21,923 nt of DNA, taken from contig CAWBMS010000006.1 in NCBI GenBank assembly GCA_963790045.1, positions 1-21,923 on the forward strand. The letters run 5' to 3'. Below, in pieces: positions 6,585-15,713 of the stretch. The notes under the pieces were generated by a model. It was given only the letters and a program-made list of their open reading frames with translations, did no database searches and had not been told where the DNA came from. This stretch comes from DATKMP01 sp963790045. Lineage in GTDB: Bacteria > Bacteroidota > Ignavibacteria > UBA10030. Numbering within the stretch: position 1 is the first letter of the stretch; each line of letters begins with the position of its first letter. Position numbers and translations under genes: made by a program.

Positions 6585-8000
6585 TTATAACCTATGACTT
6601 CCTGGAATATATCGTGGCTGTGTCATTTTTTCCGGCAGCAGCAGTTCATCTAATTCGTCTTTTGTTAAATAGTTTTTTTCCAATACAATTTCATAGACAG
6701 ATTTTCCCGTTTTTAATGCTTCGTGAGCAATCTCTGTTGACTTTTCATAACCGATCACGGGATTTAACGCCGTCACTAATCCGATGCTTCGTTCTACCAT
6801 TTCACGACAATGTTCTTTATTTGCTGTGATGCCGGTAATGCATCGCTGCGTCAAAGTTCGGCACGCGCGCCCAAGCATATCGGATGAATTAAAAAGATTG
6901 TATGCAATGACCGGTTCCATCACATTCAATTCCAATTGTCCCGCTTCCGCTGCCATTGTTACCGTCAGATCATTACCGATAACTTCAAACGCAACTTGGT
7001 TGACAACTTCAGGAATGATCGGATTAACCTTGCCCGGCATAATGGAAGACCCAGGAGCCATCGGCGGTAAATTGATTTCGTTTAATCCTGCTCGCGGACC
7101 AGACGATAACAATCGCAAATCATTACAAATTTTTGAGAGCTTAACCGCAACACGTTTGAGTACACCGGATAGCTGAACGTATGCGCCGGCATCTTGCGTT
7201 GCTTCCACTAAATTTTCCGATTGAATAATAGCAATACCCGTTAACGTACAAAGTTTCTCCGTTACGATGCGTGCATAATCCGGATGCGCATTCAAACCCG
7301 TTCCGATTGCAGTACCGCCCATATTGATTTCGTGTACTAAACTTTGTGCCTCACGCACACGCTGCACATCTTCACCGATCATAACGGCATACGCGCCAAA
7401 TTCCTGGCCAAGCGTCATCGGCACGGCATCTTGCAATTGCGTGCGCCCCATTTTGATGACGTCGGAAAATTCTTTGCTCTTGGCGAACAATGCTTGTTGC
7501 AATTCTGCCATCTCATGCACAAGTCCGTCCATCTTCTGGCTCAAGGTCAATCGTAACGCAGTCGGGTACACATCGTTTGTGGATTGCGACATATTCACAT
7601 GGGTCAGCGGATGAATGATATCATATCGTCCTTTAAGATAACCGAGAAGCTCGAGCGCGCGATTGGCAATAACTTCGTTGGCATTCATATTGGTCGATGT
7701 ACCGGCGCCGCCTTGAATCATATCCACGACAAATTCCTGATGCAATTTGCCATCAAGCAATTCATCGCACGCTGCAACGATAGCGTTCGCAATTCGTGCA
7801 GGCAATAATTCCAATTCCTGATTTGTTTGAGCGGCTGCTTTTTTGATATACGCGAGCGATTGAATCAATCGCGGATAATGTGAGATAGGAATTCCGGTGA
7901 TGGAAAAATTTTCTAACGCACGCAGTGTTTGAATGCCGTAGTACCGGTTGGCGGGCACATCGCACTCACCCAATAAATCATGTTCACGTCGAACGTTCAT
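6585..8000 (-). CDS. aspA: Aspartate ammonia-lyase (aspartase)
   Basis: A 471-residue member of the fumarase/aspartase superfamily that interconverts L-aspartate with fumarate and ammonia in the cytoplasm. The first residues (REHDLLGECDVPANRYYGIQT) and the superfamily signature GSSIMPGKVNP, which carries the catalytic Ser loop, are intact, as are GGAGTSTNMNANEVIANRA and NMSQSTNDVYPTA. The wording around the signature (IPEVVNQVAFEVIGND) fits aspartase better than fumarase, though class II fumarase cannot be fully excluded by eye. The ribosome site is weak. The 128-base gap to nuoI probably holds the promoter. It could supply fumarate or ammonia and may be transcribed together with comM. Confidence 0.88.
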   Translation of the reverse strand: MNVRREHDLLGECDVPANRYYGIQTLRALENFSITGIPISHYPRLIQSLAYIKKAAAQTNQELELLPARIANAIVAACDELLDGKLHQEFVVDMIQGGAGTSTNMNANEVIANRALELLGYLKGRYDIIHPLTHVNMSQSTNDVYPTALRLTLSQKMDGLVHEMAELQQALFAKSKEFSDVIKMGRTQLQDAVPMTLGQEFGAYAVMIGEDVQRVREAQSLVHEINMGGTAIGTGLNAHPDYARIVTEKLCTLTGIAIIQSENLVEATQDAGAYVQLSGVLKRVAVKLSKICNDLRLLSSGPRAGLNEINLPPMAPGSSIMPGKVNPIIPEVVNQVAFEVIGNDLTVTMAAEAGQLELNVMEPVIAYNLFNSSDMLGRACRTLTQRCITGITANKEHCREMVERSIGLVTALNPVIGYEKSTEIAHEALKTGKSVYEIVLEKNYLTKDELDELLLPEKMTQPRYIPGSHRL

Positions 8001-8128
8001 ACGTTATCTCTGCAAATGATAATTTTCATCTTCCGCATACCGCGCACACCGACTACATCAAAACCTACGAAAAATATTTTTAATCTCAAAGAAAAAATCG
8101 AGAAAATTCTGCCAATATTAATCGTATC

Positions 8129-8629
8129 TTAACGATGCTGGCGTAAGTAATCAAGCCGTTCGCGCATTAGCTCGGCGGGTTTAAGCAGCTTGTCTTTCCC
8201 GAACAATGCTTCTTCCTGACTTGAAAACGCAAGCAAATATTCATTGCTCATAATGATCGCTTCTTCCGGGCAAACCTCTTCACAAAATCCGCAGAAGATG
8301 CAGCGCACCATATTGATTTCGAATTTTACGGGGTACCGTTCTTTCTCCAATTCCGTTTCCGATGCCTGCACTTCGATAGCAAGTGCTGGACAAACGCGTG
8401 AACACAATCCGCAGGCAACGCAGCGTTCTACTCCGTTTTCTTCTACCAAGACTGGCCGTCCGCGAAATGATGGCTGCGGTTTATATCGTTCGTCTGGAAA
8501 TTGAGACGTAAATCGCGGCTTGAACATTTGCGTAATGGTTGCACGTAATCCTTTGAGAATGTCGGGAATGTACATTCGCTGTAAGATGTTTAAATTTTTT
8601 CGCCGTATTATTTTTCCTGTTGAACTCAT
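8129..8629 (-). CDS. nuoI: NADH-quinone oxidoreductase subunit I
   Basis: A 166-residue ferredoxin-like subunit with two 4Fe-4S motifs, CVACGLCSRVCP and CIFCGFCEEVCP, which bind clusters N6a and N6b in the peripheral arm of complex I next to the membrane. An amphipathic N-terminal stretch (DILKGLRATITQMFKPRFT) is typical of NuoI. It begins 6 bases after the nuoH stop. The next expected genes, nuoJ-N, do not follow; aspA does. Confidence 0.95.
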   Translation of the reverse strand: MSSTGKIIRRKNLNILQRMYIPDILKGLRATITQMFKPRFTSQFPDERYKPQPSFRGRPVLVEENGVERCVACGLCSRVCPALAIEVQASETELEKERYPVKFEINMVRCIFCGFCEEVCPEEAIIMSNEYLLAFSSQEEALFGKDKLLKPAELMRERLDYLRQHR

Positions 8630-8635
8630 AATCTT

Positions 8636-9688
8636 TTATGAAAGGAATAACATTCCGATACCGGTCAATAAAAAATTGATAATTGCGAGCGGCAACATCA
8701 CTTTCCAGCCAAGACGCATCAACTGGTCATATCGAAAACGCGGAATGGTCCATCGTACTGCAATAAAGAAAAACATGATGCCGATAACTTTAGCAATGAA
8801 TGTTAGCACATGTAAAATGCTCAGCGTGAATACAGATAAGCCAAGATGTTCGATGTACGGCAAGCTCCATCCGCCAAAAAATAATGTTGTAATGACAGCA
8901 CTAGAGGTAATCATATTGGCATATTCAGCAAGAAAGAATAAACCGAATTTCATGCCGGTATATTCCGTGTGATAGCCGCCGACCAATTCCGGTTCTGCTT
9001 CCGGTAAATCGAACGGCAAACGATTAGTTTCAGCAAAGGAAGCGACGACAAAGGTTATAAATCCTAAGGGCTGCAAAAAAATATTCCACCGCGGCAGCCA
9101 TCCACCAATATATGCCGTTTGTTGAAAAACAATTTCGTTCAAGCGAAGTGTTCCTGCAATCATCAACACGCCAATCAAAGACAAACCCATCGATAATTCA
9201 TAACTGATCAATTGTGCAGACGAACGCAATCCTCCCAGCAGCGAATATTTGCTGTTGGACGACCATCCCGCTAAACTGATTCCATACACACCAAGCGATG
9301 TAAGCGCAAGTAAATACAAAATGCCAATATTCACATCGGCAACAATCAAATTGATTTGCTGACCAAATATTTCTATCGTATCGCCAAACGGAATGATGGC
9401 AAATGTGCTTAACGCAACGCTGATGGAAATAATCGGCGCGAGATCATGAATAAAACGATTGGCGGCTTGAGGAACGATGTCTTCTTTCATCACTAACTTT
9501 ACAACATCTGCAAACGGTTGAATGATACCCCAAGGTCCGACTCGATTAGGTCCATACCGTTCTTGAATAAATGCACTAATTTTTCGTTCAGCAAGAACCG
9601 CCAGTGCTGCTCCTAAGATAAGGAATGTAAAGAGAAAGACGATCTTTCCTAATGCTATAACAAGTCCAATGATTATCTCGTTGTTCAT
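8636..9688 (-). CDS. nuoH: NADH-quinone oxidoreductase subunit H
   Basis: A 350-residue integral membrane protein with about eight hydrophobic helices. NuoH forms much of the quinone-binding cavity at the joint between the peripheral and membrane arms of complex I. Family landmarks are AERKISAFIQERYGPNRVGPWG, QPFADVVKL, GWSSNSKYSLLGGLRS, and the acidic loop ASFAETNRLPFDLPEAEPELVGGYHTEY that connects to the quinone site. The ATG overlaps the nuoG stop by 4 bp (ATGA, 9685-9688), so translation is coupled. It is intact and of normal length. Confidence 0.96.
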   Translation of the reverse strand: MNNEIIIGLVIALGKIVFLFTFLILGAALAVLAERKISAFIQERYGPNRVGPWGIIQPFADVVKLVMKEDIVPQAANRFIHDLAPIISISVALSTFAIIPFGDTIEIFGQQINLIVADVNIGILYLLALTSLGVYGISLAGWSSNSKYSLLGGLRSSAQLISYELSMGLSLIGVLMIAGTLRLNEIVFQQTAYIGGWLPRWNIFLQPLGFITFVVASFAETNRLPFDLPEAEPELVGGYHTEYTGMKFGLFFLAEYANMITSSAVITTLFFGGWSLPYIEHLGLSVFTLSILHVLTFIAKVIGIMFFFIAVRWTIPRFRYDQLMRLGWKVMLPLAIINFLLTGIGMLFLS

Positions 9689-11367
9689 ACTGGTGCACTA
9701 ACTTTTTTTGGTGCGGTATTTATTAATTCTTTGATAAGAATTCCTGATGAACCGATTTTTTCATACGTCAATCCTTTGAATGCCGGAACATGTTCCGTCA
9801 GGTCTTTAAACGCTTCTTCCATGGAATTATATTTCCATTTCATTCCCATAGCGCTTGCAATCGCTGCAATAATTCGAACCGTTGATCTGGCATCTTTCTT
9901 CGATCCTTTTTCCCATTTATCATTCTGTGCGGCAAATTTATTCCAGCGACTCATTTCAAAATTATTGAGCGCACGGTCTTGATCCATCGTTGCTACTGCC
10001 GGACGAATCCGCTGGATCCGTCCTTCAAAGTTGGTAATGGTTCCATGTTTTTCGGCATAGGTAGAACACGAAAGAACAACATCTGCACGGGCAGTGGTCT
10101 CATTTCGCACAGACGAATGAACGATAAGCAGTTCCAAATTGGCGAGAATCGATGCGAATTTTTTATCGGTAAGGATATTGTCTTCAAGCATATAGAGTGC
10201 TTTTACTGTTCCTTTTTCAATTGCAGAAATTACTTCTTCAGCACCTTTCGTTGTCAATCCAACGGCAGCAGTACCGACACTGTTTGGCGTTTTATCGTGA
10301 TGAATCAAAAAATCATCTTTATCGTTTTCATCAATGTGCGGAAGGAAGCCGATGTTTTTAACGCCAATGACATCCCTCATAAATTTCGCAAACACATAAT
10401 TATCTTCGTTGGTAGCATACGCTGAACCAAGTGCCGCTATTTCATGCTTGCGGTACGTGCGCAATTCCGATACAACGCGTGCTATTGCTTCATCCCATCC
10501 AACTTCCACTAATGTACCAAATCGACGCACCAACGGGCCATTCAACCGTTTCTCGCCAGCAAGATGCTTAAAAGTATCTAACCGTCCGTGGTCGCACATC
10601 CAATAAGAATTCACCGCGTCATTTTTGCGGGGAGTGATTCGCAAAATTTCATTATTACGCACCCAGATGTTAGTATTACACCCACGCGCACAGCCGATAC
10701 AAACGCTTTCAGTGGAAGACATTTCCCAAACACGAGCTTTGAATCGAAAATCTGAACTTGTCAGAGCACCAACAGGACAAAGTTCGATCACGTTCATCGA
10801 ATAAGGATTGTCAAGCTGGGTTCCTGGAAAAGTTCGAAGCACAACGTGTGTTCCGCGTTCGGTGAATGTTAAAACCGGCTGGTGGGAAATTTCATCAGAG
10901 AATCGAATGCAGCGTGAACACATAATACAACGTTCATCATCCAAAATGACATGCGGTCCAAGTTCGACACGTTTTGGTTTGTGAACTTTATTCTCTTCAA
11001 AACGGCTGTAACCCGTGCTGTATTTGTAGCTGTATTTCTGTAACTTACAATCACCTGCTTCATCACAAATCGGGCAGTCAAGCGGATGGTTGATAAGGAG
11101 GAATTCCATCACAGCATTTCGTGCTTTGACAACACGTTCGCTTTTGGTTTTTACCACCATTCCATCTGCAACTTGTGTTGCACAGGCAATTGCCAACTTC
11201 GGCATCTTCTCAATTTCTACAAGGCACATTCGGCAATTACCCGCTACAGATAATTTTGGATGCCAACAAAAATGAGGAATCTTAATTCCGTTTTGTTGTG
11301 CTGCCTGTATCACCGTCAACTTTGGATCAACTTCAAATTCTTTATCGTCTATCGTAATTTTCGTCAT
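9685..11367 (-). CDS. nuoG: NADH-quinone oxidoreductase subunit G (short form)
   Basis: At 560 residues this is a short NuoG (E. coli NuoG is about 900). The N-terminal 2Fe-2S domain has Cys34, 45, 48 and 62. The His/Cys cluster motif HPLDCPICDEAGDC comes next, then the 4Fe-4S motif CIMCSRC with ELCPVGAL. A molybdopterin-type 4Fe-4S motif, CIGCARGC with a later Cys in WMCDHGR, would hold the N7-like cluster. The C-terminal third is a reduced molybdopterin-oxidoreductase domain with no cofactor residues I can identify. It passes electrons from NuoF to NuoB/I, but no nuoE or nuoF lies upstream here. There is no obvious ribosome site before the ATG. Confidence 0.93.
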   Translation of the reverse strand: MTKITIDDKEFEVDPKLTVIQAAQQNGIKIPHFCWHPKLSVAGNCRMCLVEIEKMPKLAIACATQVADGMVVKTKSERVVKARNAVMEFLLINHPLDCPICDEAGDCKLQKYSYKYSTGYSRFEENKVHKPKRVELGPHVILDDERCIMCSRCIRFSDEISHQPVLTFTERGTHVVLRTFPGTQLDNPYSMNVIELCPVGALTSSDFRFKARVWEMSSTESVCIGCARGCNTNIWVRNNEILRITPRKNDAVNSYWMCDHGRLDTFKHLAGEKRLNGPLVRRFGTLVEVGWDEAIARVVSELRTYRKHEIAALGSAYATNEDNYVFAKFMRDVIGVKNIGFLPHIDENDKDDFLIHHDKTPNSVGTAAVGLTTKGAEEVISAIEKGTVKALYMLEDNILTDKKFASILANLELLIVHSSVRNETTARADVVLSCSTYAEKHGTITNFEGRIQRIRPAVATMDQDRALNNFEMSRWNKFAAQNDKWEKGSKKDARSTVRIIAAIASAMGMKWKYNSMEEAFKDLTEHVPAFKGLTYEKIGSSGILIKELINTAPKKVSAPV

Positions 11368-11484
11368 TACAGATATTTTATTTATTGCAGATTTGATTTT
11401 TTACTATTAGTCGATGATCATTGCTGAAGGTATGTCATCGTTCACAAGCATAAACGTTAAAACCAACTCAATCCGTTCCCGTTT

Positions 11485-12810
11485 TCAATGTTCCGAGTGT
11501 AAAGCTGACTTGTTTGGCGTAAAGATGACCGAAGCGAAGCGATCTTCTACAAAAAGATCTTGCGCCACCTCAAGAACGTTTTCAACCGTTACCGCATCGA
11601 TATGCCGAATGATGTCGTTAAGCGAAGTTAATTCGCCAAAATAAAGTTCGGAATTCCCCAGCCGTATCATTCTGTTGGGAATATTTTCTAATCCCAGCAT
11701 TATGCTGCCCTTCAATTGCTCTTTCGTTCTCGTTAAATCTTTTTGAGAGATCGGCTTTCGGCGCAATTCATTCAACTCTTTCCACACAAGCTTGATGCAT
11801 TGATCGATATGTTTTTTATCTGTGCCGATATAAACGCCGAACGAACCGGTATCGATCAGCATATTATGATAACTGTAAATGGAATATGTGAATCCGTACT
11901 TCTCACGGATGTTTTGAAACAGCAACGAACTCATCCCTTCACCCAGCAGTGTGTTTAATACTTGCAACGCATGCCGTCGTTTATCTTTGATGCCGTACGC
12001 AACACCGCCCATACAAATGTGTGCCTGTTGAATCGGCCGTTCCATTAAAAGCTTGCTCATCGAAACGGTAAAATCACCGCTCGGAACAGGGATATGCTGA
12101 ACAGAAGAACGTTTCAATCCGGAGACATATTTGTTGACTAACTTAATGACCGTATCGTGTTGAACATTTCCCGCCACAGCAACAACAAGATTGTCCGCCG
12201 TATAATGCTGGTCGCAGTAGTTGAGCAATTGTTTTCGGTCGAATTGTTTTACAGATTGTTCTGTACCGATAACTGGCATACCCAGCGGATGCGATCCGTA
12301 AATCGCTTTTTCAAAATAATCATGAATCACATCGTCCGGATCGTCTTCAATTTGTTTTAACTCCTCCAGGACAACGCCTTTTTCTTTTTCTAATTCTTTC
12401 GCCGGGAACAAGGGATTGATTACAAGATCGGAAAGCACATCGATGGCAAGCTCAACATGTTCATCCAACACACGAGCATAATAACATGTATGTTCCTTAC
12501 TGGTGAATGCATTATGATATCCGCCGACCGATTCGATGCTTTGAGCAATTTCTTTAACGCTTCGATTCTTCGTTCCTTTGAACACCATGTGCTCGATGAA
12601 ATGCGAAATACCATTATTCTCCGGCGTCTCATTCCGTGATCCCGTTTCGAACCATAATCCCACCGATACCGATCTCACGTACGGAATTTCTTCCGTTACC
12701 ACCCGTACGCCGTTCGACAATACCGTTTTTTTATATATATCTTCCCCGCGTTGATGTTGCGGCATTGATATTCTGTTGATGATATTTCTTCCCTGTTTCT
12801 TATTCACCAT
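11485..12810 (-). CDS. M16-family zinc metallopeptidase (processing-protease type)
   Basis: The inverted zinc motif HFIEH (His70, Glu73, His74) is present, with the third ligand expected in EKGVVLEELKQIEDDP about 75 residues later. The companion motif RKPISQKDLTRTKEQLKGSIMLGLE is in the C-terminal half. At 441 residues it is a single M16A/M16B unit, like bacterial relatives of mitochondrial processing peptidase (YmxG/PqqL type). Such proteins act as dimers on peptides; the substrate is unknown. I chose the second ATG (12810) because AAGGG lies six bases before it; the ATG at 12816 directly abuts that site. There is no export signal, so it is probably cytoplasmic. It lies 117 bases upstream of nuoG on the same strand. 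Confidence 0.9.
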   Translation of the reverse strand: MVNKKQGRNIINRISMPQHQRGEDIYKKTVLSNGVRVVTEEIPYVRSVSVGLWFETGSRNETPENNGISHFIEHMVFKGTKNRSVKEIAQSIESVGGYHNAFTSKEHTCYYARVLDEHVELAIDVLSDLVINPLFPAKELEKEKGVVLEELKQIEDDPDDVIHDYFEKAIYGSHPLGMPVIGTEQSVKQFDRKQLLNYCDQHYTADNLVVAVAGNVQHDTVIKLVNKYVSGLKRSSVQHIPVPSGDFTVSMSKLLMERPIQQAHICMGGVAYGIKDKRRHALQVLNTLLGEGMSSLLFQNIREKYGFTYSIYSYHNMLIDTGSFGVYIGTDKKHIDQCIKLVWKELNELRRKPISQKDLTRTKEQLKGSIMLGLENIPNRMIRLGNSELYFGELTSLNDIIRHIDAVTVENVLEVAQDLFVEDRFASVIFTPNKSALHSEH

Positions 12811-12980
12811 ATCCATCCCTTATAGTTTTTCTATTCTCATGGTATTGGATTTTTGATGGAGAAGCAAGGTAACCGATGAAGGTCGTCTTATATGTCTATT
12901 TCAAATCATGGTAAAGAAATATCTATCCTTCTGCCCACGACCCAATCAACAGTGTAATTGATCCATCACACACCTTCCTT

Positions 12981-13413
12981 CTACGATTTTCCAACTTGAA
13001 AACTGGTTTTCGTGTATTCCATCAATTCAATATCGTTTCCATCGGGGTCTTTGATCCATGCCTGTTTAGAGTTGTCCATGCCGACAGTAACAGGTGAAAC
13101 AGTAACGCCGACGTTGGTAAGCTGTTCCCGATACGATTCTATGTTCTCCACTTCAAAACAAAGATGCCGGAATCGTTTGTCATGTGTTAATGCTAATGCC
13201 TCAACCTGTCCGCCCCATTGCTTAACAGTCTCCTGCTTGGTCGAAGATTTCGACAAAAGTCATCTTGCCGCATTGAAAATACCATCCAAATGGTTTTCCG
13301 TTATCCGCATCTAACGTGAACGCAACCTTAAGTCCAAGCTGCTGCGAATAAAAATGTACCATTGCGGTAATGTTATCAGAAAATAGACAGAGATGTCCAA
13401 GTTGTTTTATCAT
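12981..13413 (-). pseudogene. VOC/glyoxalase-fold protein split by a frameshift
   Basis: The first open piece (13413 to about 13222) codes for MIKQLGHLCLFSDNITAMVHFY and ends after TFVEIFDQAGDC. The second, in another frame (to 12981), carries VKQWGGQVEALALTHDKRFRHLCFEVENIE and finishes IKDPDGNDIELMEYT. Together they make one VOC-superfamily protein of about 143 residues, with two beta-alpha-beta-beta-beta halves and metal-ligand-like positions (His7 in the first half, His in RHLCF, Glu in IELME). A one-base indel near 13218-13232 explains the break. It is either a real pseudogene or a sequencing error. Members are lyases, dioxygenases or resistance proteins; the substrate cannot be told. Confidence 0.8.
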
Positions 13414-13573
13414 AATAATTTCTTTTAGTTCGTTTGATAATGAATAATTATTTCATGACTTTTTGCATATTGATTGTAAAGGAGCGTCAACATATATCAT
13501 CTCATGCGTGGAAGGAGTTTGACAACGCCATCGCGATTTGGTGAGACAACTTCCTACGCAATGAGTCAAAAAC

Positions 13574-14062
13574 TCAAAGAGGTTTTCCGCTATGCTGTAT
13601 TGGTGTATCGATTACATTGATCTTTGTCGATTCTTTCGGAGAAGATAAGACAACATTGGTTCGCGTATGTAACACGCCCGGCCACGATTGGATTTTAGCA
13701 AGGAGCTTTTCTAATCTTTCCGCATTCGTAGTACGTACTTTCAGGAGATGTGTGCCATCGCCTGTGATAGCGTGACATTCGAGAACGTCTTCAAGTTTTT
13801 GTGCGTGTTCCACGAACGTTTGAAAGTGTTTCGATGAATCGACATTCACAAAAACAAACGCTGTTATATCTTTGCCGAGGCGTTTATAATTTAAGAGAGC
13901 GGTATAGCCCAGCACAATACCGTCTTCTTCTAGTCGTCGGAGACGTTCGCTTACAGCAGGCAAAGATAAATTAACACGCAATGCCAGCTCGTTTCGTTTG
14001 ATACGGCCATCGTCTTGAATGATATCAATAATTTGGCGATCAATTTCATCTAATGAAGACAT
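13574..14062 (-). CDS. Lrp/AsnC-family transcriptional regulator
   Basis: This 162-residue protein has an N-terminal winged helix-turn-helix (LDEIDRQIIDIIQDDGRIKRNELALRV, recognition region LSLPAVSERLRRLEEDGIVLGYTALL). A C-terminal RAM/AsnC ligand-binding domain follows (TAFVFVNVDSS, VLECHAITGDGTHLLKVRT, PGVLHTRTNVVLSS). Such proteins form dimers or octamers and bind amino acids or related ligands. The 150-base AT-rich gap before it probably holds its own promoter, and autoregulation is common in this family. Neighbours give no clear target. The last 20 residues extend beyond the usual end. Confidence 0.93.
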   Translation of the reverse strand: MSSLDEIDRQIIDIIQDDGRIKRNELALRVNLSLPAVSERLRRLEEDGIVLGYTALLNYKRLGKDITAFVFVNVDSSKHFQTFVEHAQKLEDVLECHAITGDGTHLLKVRTTNAERLEKLLAKIQSWPGVLHTRTNVVLSSPKESTKINVIDTPIQHSGKPL

Positions 14063-14216
14063 ACAAGATTCCTTACGAAAATTATCATTAGAACTTCACT
14101 TTTCAAAGCTAATAGAGCTAATACGTTACTAAATTAAATATTTATATGCACCAATGTCAAGAAAGAAAAAACAATAAACACTGAGTTTTGGTGCTTCCAC
14201 TGATGAACAAATAGGC

Positions 14217-14870
14217 CTAATGCATCTTTAACGCGGCAAGTGCAGAACGATAATCCCGTGTATGGAAAATAGAAGTACCTGCAACAAGAACATCGGCTCC
14301 GGCTTCGATCACGAGCGGTGCTGTGGTTGCATCGATTCCTCCGTCCACTTCAATAGCAATATCCTTTCCTGTCTTCTCAATGGCTCGTTTTATTTCTTGA
14401 ACCTTCCGTAAGGCGGAAGAAATAAATTTTTGTCCACCGAATCCCGGATTCACAGTCATGATAAGGACTAAATCAACAAACTCTAAAATATCTGTAAGCA
14501 ACGAAATTGGTGTGGCAGGATTGACGGCAACACCGGCTTTGGCACCTGTCTCATGAATGTTTTGAATGACTCGATGCAAGTGTGGGCATGCCTCTTGCTG
14601 CACAGTAATGCAGTCGGCACCTGCCCTTCGAAATTCTTCTATAAATTGTTCCGGCTGTTGAATCATCAAATGCGCATCAAATGGAAGTTTCGTACAGGAG
14701 CGAATTGATTGAATAAGTGGTGGGCCGAATGTGATATTGGGAACGAACTTCCCATCCATAATATCTAAATGAATCCAATCGGCGCCTGCACGTTCAACGT
14801 TTTGGATTTCTTCTCTTAAACGTGAAAAATCTGAAGCAAGTATCGATGGCGCAATTTTAATTTTATTCAT
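14217..14870 (-). CDS. rpe: Ribulose-phosphate 3-epimerase
   Basis: A 217-residue TIM-barrel enzyme interconverting D-ribulose 5-phosphate and D-xylulose 5-phosphate in the pentose phosphate pathway. Active-site motifs are present: APSILASDF, HLDIMDGKFVPNITFG (metal and acid/base residues), DAHLMI, MTVNPGFGGQKF and the second catalytic Asp in EVDGGID. The ATG at 14870 comes one base after the stop of the upstream PASTA gene, so the two are translationally linked. The longer frame to 14915 lies inside that gene and is not used. The PASTA-rpe pairing is also known from Chlorobi-type genomes. Confidence 0.96.
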   Translation of the reverse strand: MNKIKIAPSILASDFSRLREEIQNVERAGADWIHLDIMDGKFVPNITFGPPLIQSIRSCTKLPFDAHLMIQQPEQFIEEFRRAGADCITVQQEACPHLHRVIQNIHETGAKAGVAVNPATPISLLTDILEFVDLVLIMTVNPGFGGQKFISSALRKVQEIKRAIEKTGKDIAIEVDGGIDATTAPLVIEAGADVLVAGTSIFHTRDYRSALAALKMH

Positions 14871-14871
14871 C

Positions 14872-15639
14872 TCAGTTTTCCGATGGCGATGGCGATTCGC
14901 CCTTTTGTGCAACAATCAAATCAATTCCTTGTCCAAAATCTGCCATGCTGCCTGCATGCGGATATTGTTCAATGATGGTGTTGGGCAGTAAATCAAGACT
15001 GACTTGGTATGTTACTTTGCCGATCTTAAATCCTTCTTGAAGAATTTTCTTCTCAGCTTCTGTATAAGGTTTCAATGCCACATCGGGAACTAATCGTTTG
15101 TCGGTTGCTTTTCCTTGACTGACGACAATATTGATGGCAGAACCACTATGTATTTTTTCACCCGGCGCAACTGCTTGCCGGATAATCGTATTGGCAATAA
15201 TATCATCGGACGGTTCGTACGTAACATTGCCTACGCGAAGTCCATACCGTTCCATACTGAATGTGGCATCTCTCATCGATTTGCCGCGAAGATTCGGAAC
15301 GACGGTAAGAACTTCCCCACCGCTGATTGTTAAATACACACCTCGATTGGGTTTGACATTGGTACCTGCAGGCGGATTTTGTAAAGTCACGGTACCGATG
15401 GAATAACGTTTATCCATTTTGTGTTCATATTCTTTTGGCGCCAATCCCGCAGCCATCAAAACTTTTTGTGCTTCTTCAAACTTTAATCCGACAACGTCAG
15501 GAACCTGTGTGGTCTTCCCGCTTTGAACATACCACGGCATTACAATCATATCCAAAACAATAAAGAGGACGATCACAACACCAATCATATATGCCGCCGG
15601 CATGAATCGATGCCGATTTTCTTTCCACGAAAACTTCAT
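14872..15639 (-). CDS. Membrane-anchored protein with three PASTA domains
   Basis: This 255-residue protein has a short basic N-terminus, one transmembrane helix (about residues 14-36) and three PASTA units outside the membrane. The units begin at QVPDVVGLKFEEAQKVL, TVVPNLRGKSMRDATFSM and LVPDVALKPYTEAEKKIL. A Ser/Pro tail (GESPSPSEN) ends it. PASTA domains bind peptidoglycan fragments or beta-lactams and are usually attached to PknB-type kinases or penicillin-binding proteins; here there is neither kinase nor transpeptidase. A role in cell-wall sensing or as a partner of another wall protein is inference. The start at 15639 was chosen because the frame above it (to 15681) adds a non-typical segment; neither start has a clear ribosome site. 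Confidence 0.85.
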   Translation of the reverse strand: MKFSWKENRHRFMPAAYMIGVVIVLFIVLDMIVMPWYVQSGKTTQVPDVVGLKFEEAQKVLMAAGLAPKEYEHKMDKRYSIGTVTLQNPPAGTNVKPNRGVYLTISGGEVLTVVPNLRGKSMRDATFSMERYGLRVGNVTYEPSDDIIANTIIRQAVAPGEKIHSGSAINIVVSQGKATDKRLVPDVALKPYTEAEKKILQEGFKIGKVTYQVSLDLLPNTIIEQYPHAGSMADFGQGIDLIVAQKGESPSPSEN

Positions 15640-15713
15640 ACTAAAAATATAAAAATAATTGGTGTGACTTACAACTTTCATTAACGTTGGAAAAAAATGT
15701 AGCCGTAGGATAG

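Noticed and set aside
6585..8000. Class II fumarase instead of aspartase
   Set aside because: Both share the GSSIMPGKVNP signature, but the residues around it and the start REHDLLGE fit aspartase better; kept only as a residual doubt.
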